From the IMG/VR virus record IMGVR_UViG_3300045927_000073, positions 1 through 41,543 of that record: a DNA stretch of 41,543 nucleotides, one strand, 5' to 3'. The notes below the pieces were generated by a model that searched no databases, was not told where the DNA came from, and worked only from the letters and a program-made list of their open reading frames with translations. The DNA comes from a virus. The first letter of the stretch is position 1. Every line of letters begins with the position of its first letter. The position numbers were made by a program, and so were the translations under genes. Positions 37,642 to 41,543 of the stretch are shown here, one piece after another.

Positions 37642-39044
37642 GCGTCATAGGCCGCATCAAGTCGTGGCTCGCCGGCGGGTTCGAGGGCAGCTATCGCGGA
37701 CCGGCTGTCGGCTATTCGCACTGGGACAATGCGTATCCGATCCCCTTCGGCGACGGCTATCAGGCGGGACTCACGCTCGATCAGCGCAGCGCGCAGAGCG
37801 TGCCGATCGCCTACGCGTGCGTCATGGCGACGGCGAAAGCGGTGGCAACCTGTCCGGCAGCGCACAAGGTCGTTCTCGAGTCTGGCAGGCGCGAGACCTC
37901 GACGACCTCGCCCGCCTCGCGTGTGCTGCGGAAGCCCAACGCCTACCAGACGTGGCCGCAGTTCATCCTGGACTGCGTGGCGACGATGCTCTTCGAGGGC
38001 GAGGCCTTCGTGCTGCTCCTGCGTGACGACCGCTACGCGGTGAACGCCATGCACCTCATGCCGCGGCGCACGTGCTCGCCGTACGTCGAGACGCTGACCG
38101 GCGAGCTCTTCTACTCGATCGGCGCTAACCCGATGCTGCCCGCGGGAATCGATGCCATGGCGCCCGCGCGCGACATCCTGCATCTGCGCCAGCACACGCC
38201 GCGCCATCCGCTGATCGGGGAGTCGCCGCTCACCGCGGCCGCGCTCGCGCTCGGCGTGAACGTCGCGCTGGCCGGCAACCAGGCGGCGTTCTTCGCGAAC
38301 ATGAACCGCCCGAGCGGCGTGCTCTCGAGCCCCGAGCCGCTCACCAAGGACCAGATGAAGATGCTGCGCGAAGCCTTCGACGAGCAGTCGCAGGGGCCGA
38401 ACGCGGGAAAGATACCGGTGCTCGGCCGCGGCCTCACGTTCTCACAGATGGCGATCAGCTCGCAGGACGCGCAACTGATCGAGGCGCAGCGCATGTCGAT
38501 CGAGGACGTGGCACGCTGCTTCGGCGTGCCGCTGCCGATGGTGGGCGATCTCAGCAAGGCGACGCTGAACAACGTCGAAGCAATGACCAATTTCTGGCTG
38601 GCGCACGGCCTGGGGTCGCTCCTGGAAAACCTCGAGCGCAGCTTCGATGCCGCGTTCAACCTGCCGGCTGACGAGTATGTCGAGTTCGACGAGCGCGCGC
38701 TCCTGCGCATGGACTACAAGTCGCGCATCGACGCGATCACCAAGGCGATACAGGGCGGGGTGATGTCGCCCAACGAAGGGCGCGACGGCGAAGGCCTGCC
38801 GCCCGTGGCCGGCGGCAATACCGTTTTCCTGCAGCAGCAGATGGTCTCCATCGACATGCTGGCCGACCTGCATGCTGCCGAGATCGCCGCGAAGAACCGG
38901 CCCGCCGCCGAGACGCCGCCCGCGCCCGATGACGAGGACGGCGAAGAGCCCGACGAGGACGAAGAAGAGGAAAAAGCGGCAGACCCGGAGATTACGAAGG
39001 CGCTCGTGCTCGAGCTGCGCTACCGCAAGAGGAAAGCGGCATGA
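37638..39044 (+). CDS. Portal protein (HK97 family)
   Basis: A 468-residue portal, the dodecameric ring for DNA passage. Landmarks: [24 protein letters not shown] (about 51-75), [31 protein letters not shown] (about 96-128), [17 protein letters not shown], the long helix [32 protein letters not shown] and [33 protein letters not shown], all classic for HK97-type portals. A long acidic C-terminal stretch ([19 protein letters not shown]) is unusual but seen in some portals. It lies after, not before, the capsid gene. Confidence 0.95.
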   Translation: MSVIGRIKSWLAGGFEGSYRGPAVGYSHWDNAYPIPFGDGYQAGLTLDQRSAQSVPIAYACVMATAKAVATCPAAHKVVLESGRRETSTTSPASRVLRKPNAYQTWPQFILDCVATMLFEGEAFVLLLRDDRYAVNAMHLMPRRTCSPYVETLTGELFYSIGANPMLPAGIDAMAPARDILHLRQHTPRHPLIGESPLTAAALALGVNVALAGNQAAFFANMNRPSGVLSSPEPLTKDQMKMLREAFDEQSQGPNAGKIPVLGRGLTFSQMAISSQDAQLIEAQRMSIEDVARCFGVPLPMVGDLSKATLNNVEAMTNFWLAHGLGSLLENLERSFDAAFNLPADEYVEFDERALLRMDYKSRIDAITKAIQGGVMSPNEGRDGEGLPPVAGGNTVFLQQQMVSIDMLADLHAAEIAAKNRPAAETPPAPDDEDGEEPDEDEEEEKAADPEITKALVLELRYRKRKAA

Positions 39045-39880
39045 TCGAGAAAGCCATCGCGGCGGCGCTCGAGCCGCTGGTAGATGACATCGTCGCCCTG
39101 GAGAAACGCATCGAGCGGTTGCAGCTCGTGCCAGGGCCGCAGGGTGAGCCGGGCGTGCAGGGTATCCAGGGTGCGCCGGGCGCTGCGGGTGCCGCGGGCG
39201 CACAAGGTCCCCAGGGCGAGCCAGGGCCGCAGGGTGAGCCGGGCGTGCAGGGTATCCAGGGTGCGCCCGGTAAAACCGGACTACCCGGTGATCCGGGCGT
39301 CAACGGCGCGCCCGGTCTCGACGGCGCCGGCATCGCTGCCCCGCAGTGGGCGAAGGGCGCGGTCTATCGCAAGGGAACGTTCGTCGTCGCCAACCTCGGC
39401 CAGCACTTCGTCGCGCTGCAGGACACCGCGAGCCCGACCGACGAGCCCGAGCACTGGGCGCGGGTGGGCTCGGGCGGCTTTCGCCATCGCGGCACCTTCG
39501 AAAAGGACGCCGTTTACGCCGACGGTGATCTTTTCATGGATAACTACGGGACGTTCTGCATGGTGCATGGCGCCCCGGTGCTGCTCGCCGGGCGCGGCCC
39601 GGTCGGCAGGACGGGCGAGAAAGGGGCGCAAGGCCTGCCGGGCACGAACGGGCGTGACGGGGCCACGATCATCGGCGCCCAGGTCCAGGGCTTCAAGCTG
39701 GTCCTGGTGCAGCAGAACGGCGACGGCACGACCGATCACCTCGAGGCCGACTTCGGGCCGGCCTACCGCGAAGTGATGAAGAGCGCGCTCGAGGCGTCGC
39801 TGCCCGAGCTCATGCAGACCCTGTTCGATCTGCGCGACGACGTAGACACGCTGCTGCAGAACAGGAGACGCGCATCGTGA
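39041..39880 (+). CDS. Collagen-like structural protein
   Basis: A 279-residue protein: short coiled coil (residues 1-26, [18 protein letters not shown]), about 22 Gly-X-Y triplets (about 29-95), a beta-rich module (about 100-180; [27 protein letters not shown], typical of carbohydrate-binding-like fibre modules), a second short Gly-X-Y block (about 188-208) and a C-terminal helix. It should form a trimer, probably a fibre attached to the neck or capsid. The triplet region contains a 48-bp exact DNA repeat. It is placed between portal and head-tail connector, which favours a neck or whisker position. Confidence 0.82.
   Translation: MIEKAIAAALEPLVDDIVALEKRIERLQLVPGPQGEPGVQGIQGAPGAAGAAGAQGPQGEPGPQGEPGVQGIQGAPGKTGLPGDPGVNGAPGLDGAGIAAPQWAKGAVYRKGTFVVANLGQHFVALQDTASPTDEPEHWARVGSGGFRHRGTFEKDAVYADGDLFMDNYGTFCMVHGAPVLLAGRGPVGRTGEKGAQGLPGTNGRDGATIIGAQVQGFKLVLVQQNGDGTTDHLEADFGPAYREVMKSALEASLPELMQTLFDLRDDVDTLLQNRRRAS
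39130..39177 (+). repeat. 48-bp direct repeat in the collagen-like gene, copy 1
   Basis: Exact match to 39220-39267, offset 90 bases (30 residues), so recombination between copies changes the collagen stem in frame by 30 residues. Confidence 0.9.
39220..39267 (+). repeat. 48-bp direct repeat in the collagen-like gene, copy 2
   Basis: Exact match to 39130-39177; the base after each copy differs (G versus C), which defines the end of the repeat. Confidence 0.9.
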
Positions 39881-40539
39881 CGACGCCGATCCTCCTGCCG
39901 CTCGACAAGGTGAAGGAGCTCCTCGGGATCACCGACATCGCATCAGACGTTGCCCTGACCGCGGCGCTGCCGGTCGTTACCGCGATGTTCGAGAACTACT
40001 GCAAGCGCGGGCTCGCCTACGTAGCGGACATGGTGGAGGAGCAGAGCATCGTCGCCGTGGAGCGCCTGCCGCTCTTCCGCTATCCCGTGGAAGCGGTCAG
40101 CGAGCTCCTGATAAACGGCGTCGCGCAGGCGCCCGCGCCGGTCGCGCCGCAGGTCGATTCAGCGCATGGCTTCATCTACATCGGCGCGTGCGGCTGGTGG
40201 GGGCGTTATCCCGGCTATGCGGGGTGGGGCTATCCGGGGAGTTTTGCGCGCGTCACCTACTCGGGCGGCTACGACCCGGATGACGTGCCCGCCGATCTCG
40301 CCGTGGCGTTCGCTCAGTGCTGCGCTGATTACGGGGGCGTGACTTATGCGAGCGGGGGTGCTTCGAGTTCTGGCGGCGGCGCTCCGCTCAAGTCTCTGGG
40401 TCTCGGCTCTGGCGCGCTCACCGTCTCGTTCGACACGTCTCAGGCGGCGGCGTCGAGCTACGACACCAGCAGCGTGCCGCCGCTACTCGCGCCGTATCTC
40501 TACACCATCGACGCCTATCGGCTGAAGAGCTACTGCTAA
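39877..40539 (+). CDS. Head-tail connector protein (gp6-like)
   Basis: A 220-residue protein from GTG 39877, overlapping the previous stop. The N-terminal helical part ([38 protein letters not shown]) is the standard start of gp6-like connectors that bind below the portal. A Gly/Tyr/Trp-rich insertion follows (about 105-135), then [18 protein letters not shown] and a Ser/Gly-rich end. Position between portal and head closure supports the role. Confidence 0.82.
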   Translation: MTTPILLPLDKVKELLGITDIASDVALTAALPVVTAMFENYCKRGLAYVADMVEEQSIVAVERLPLFRYPVEAVSELLINGVAQAPAPVAPQVDSAHGFIYIGACGWWGRYPGYAGWGYPGSFARVTYSGGYDPDDVPADLAVAFAQCCADYGGVTYASGGASSSGGGAPLKSLGLGSGALTVSFDTSQAAASSYDTSSVPPLLAPYLYTIDAYRLKSYC

Positions 40540-40895
40540 TGGCACTCCCTCTTGTCGATTTCGCAGAGATCAGCGCGCTGTCGCAGGAGGCGATTGCGGT
40601 GTACGGGACGACCGTGGAATTCATCGAGCAAGGTGCCCCAACAGGTCGTCCGGTCAAGTGCGTGCTCTATCGCAACGTAGACCTGCTCGCGCTCTTGCAA
40701 GACGTGCAGGGCGAACCCGCGCGCCTGTTGCTCTCCCCCGCTGACTTCCAGCCGCCGAAGCGATTCCCGCAACAGTTCGACACGATTGTGGTGAGCGTCG
40801 GCGGCTTCAAGCGCATCTACTCGATTGACGACGTGCATTCGGTGCTCGCGGCGGACGAACTGCCGATGCTCATCGTGACGCTGAAAGGAAACTGA
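40539..40895 (+). CDS. Head closure / head-tail joining protein
   Basis: A 118-residue beta-rich protein directly after the connector, with one-base stop/start overlap (TAATG). Segment pattern (AVYGTTVEFIEQGAPTGRPVKCVLY, RLLLSPADFQPPKRFPQQFDTIVVSVGG, LIVTLKGN) fits the small SPP1 gp16-like closure proteins by size and fold type. Identification is mainly by synteny. Confidence 0.65.
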   Translation: MALPLVDFAEISALSQEAIAVYGTTVEFIEQGAPTGRPVKCVLYRNVDLLALLQDVQGEPARLLLSPADFQPPKRFPQQFDTIVVSVGGFKRIYSIDDVHSVLAADELPMLIVTLKGN

Positions 40896-41305
40896 TGAGC
40901 AGCGGCGTTGTTCGTTCATCCTTTCGCGCTGCCCTAACCGGACAGTTCCCGACACTGCCGGTATTCGAGACGCTCGCCGTGCGCGTTGACAACACGGCGC
41001 TGCCGGAATTGTGGGCGGCGACGGATTTCGTGCCGATCAGCGATCTGCCGATCTCCATCGGCGCGCCCGCCTGTCGGCGCGAGTTGGGCACGTTCCGCAC
41101 CTACGTCGTAGGGCGCACTGGTGCGGGTGAGTTCAATGTCATCTGGATGGCGGATCAGATCGCCGCGTACTTCCGCAACTGGCGCGACGCTGCCAAACAG
41201 ATTCGGGTGCAGAGCGTGATTCCGCCCGCGCCCTCCGAGTTTTCCGATGGACGATGGCTACTCCTGGCAATCGATTTTGCTTTTGCTCACGATTATTATG
41301 TTTAG
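40895..41305 (+). CDS. Tail terminator / completion protein (lambda gpU-like place)
   Basis: A 136-residue protein, one-base overlap with the previous gene (TGATG-type). The sequence FRAALTGQFPTLPVFETLAVRVDNTALPELWAATDF and the C-terminal YFRNWRDAAKQIRVQSVIPP...LLLAIDFAFAHDYYV fit the DUF4128-like tail terminator proteins that cap the tail tube. The next gene in the circular map is the homing endonuclease and then the tail tube, consistent with that role. Confidence 0.72.
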   Translation: MSSGVVRSSFRAALTGQFPTLPVFETLAVRVDNTALPELWAATDFVPISDLPISIGAPACRRELGTFRTYVVGRTGAGEFNVIWMADQIAAYFRNWRDAAKQIRVQSVIPPAPSEFSDGRWLLLAIDFAFAHDYYV

Positions 41306-41543
41306 AGTCCAATCCATTCCGAAAGCATGTCGCAATCGCCATTTCGCCTATGTCGATACTGACGCGAACGGCATGCCCTACTATGTCGGCAGCGGTGGCT
41401 ACCGGCGCATACGCCTAGTCGCGCGCAAGAATTCGCCGCCCGCTGTAGATCGTGGGGCTCGCTCGATTGTCTGCGTCGGCGAGCGCGACTATTGCGAACT
41501 CATAGAGCGCCGATTGATTGAGGTTTACGGACTGCGGGCATCA
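41298..41543 (+). CDS. GIY-YIG homing endonuclease with NUMOD3 motif (5' part; continues at position 2)
   Basis: ATG 41298 overlaps the tail terminator stop by 8 bases. This part encodes the N-terminal GIY-YIG domain: FAYVDTDANGMPYYVGSGG (variant PYY...VGSG for GIY...YIG), YRRIR with the conserved Arg, and RSIVCVGERDYCELIERRLIEVYG with the Glu-bearing helix. The last 127 bases are the duplicated end. The complete gene has 188 codons when the circle is closed. No group I intron is seen, so it is a free-standing endonuclease. Confidence 0.85.
   Translation, partial: MFRVQSIPKACRNRHFAYVDTDANGMPYYVGSGGYRRIRLVARKNSPPAVDRGARSIVCVGERDYCELIERRLIEVYGLRAS
41417..41543. repeat. Terminal direct repeat, right copy
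   Basis: Identical to bases 1-127; see the left copy. Remove one copy to obtain the circular sequence of 41,416 bp. Confidence 0.95.

Overview
The window is an essentially complete temperate tailed-phage (siphovirus) genome. Bases 1-127 are repeated exactly at 41417-41543, so the contig closes into a circle of about 41,416 bp, and a GIY-YIG endonuclease gene that looks broken at both ends is intact across the junction. GC-rich coding, an HK97-type head module, a lambda-type tail module and the lambda-like control region point to a phage of a GC-rich proteobacterium, possibly a betaproteobacterium (inference; no host gene is present).

Layout: (1) 438-11977 (+): tail tube, tail chaperone with a G/GT -1 frameshift site, tape measure, tail-tip proteins M, L-type (DUF1833), K (NlpC/P60) and J, an S74-type fibre and two small genes. 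(2) 11978-12278: probable attP with four copies of a 10-bp arm-like motif. (3) 12279-16536 (-): early left operon with integrase, DUF4224-type protein, zinc-finger protein, a putative annealing protein, YqaJ exonuclease and small genes, driven by a PL-like promoter with two operators. (4) 16540-23245: accessory (moron) region holding an IS fragment, a truncated lipoprotein gene, a DUF5343 gene, an odd tRNA-Cys-like gene with an extra hairpin, a methyltransferase-nuclease fusion, secreted and membrane proteins, and cassettes bounded by repeated hairpins. (5) 23247-24182: immunity region with a CI-like repressor (apparently frameshifted at a G7 tract), three operators and a Cro-like gene. (6) 24278-31209 (+, with a HigBA-like toxin-antitoxin unit on the minus strand): RHH proteins, VRR-NUC and HNH nucleases, SF2 helicase, an O-like initiator carrying an origin-like element, tiny membrane proteins, wHTH and HNH proteins. 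(7) 31238-32127 (-): an MqsA-type toxin-antitoxin pair. (8) 32311-41305 (+): terminase, protease-capsid fusion, portal, collagen-like protein, head-tail connectors and tail terminator, leading back to the endonuclease and tail tube.

How it works together: the same near-palindromic operator (about TTAGGCAWTGCCTAA) controls leftward recombination genes from about 16.57 kb and the repressor/Cro switch at 23.86-23.94 kb, although these lie 7 kb apart with cargo between them. Replication probably starts inside the O-like gene, and packaging is probably of the HK97/cos type. No endolysin could be recognised. The most unusual features are the tRNA-Cys-like gene with a 44-nt hairpin in its variable loop, the neighbouring DUF5343 and methyltransferase-nuclease genes, the G7-split repressor and the G4/iteron origin candidate.
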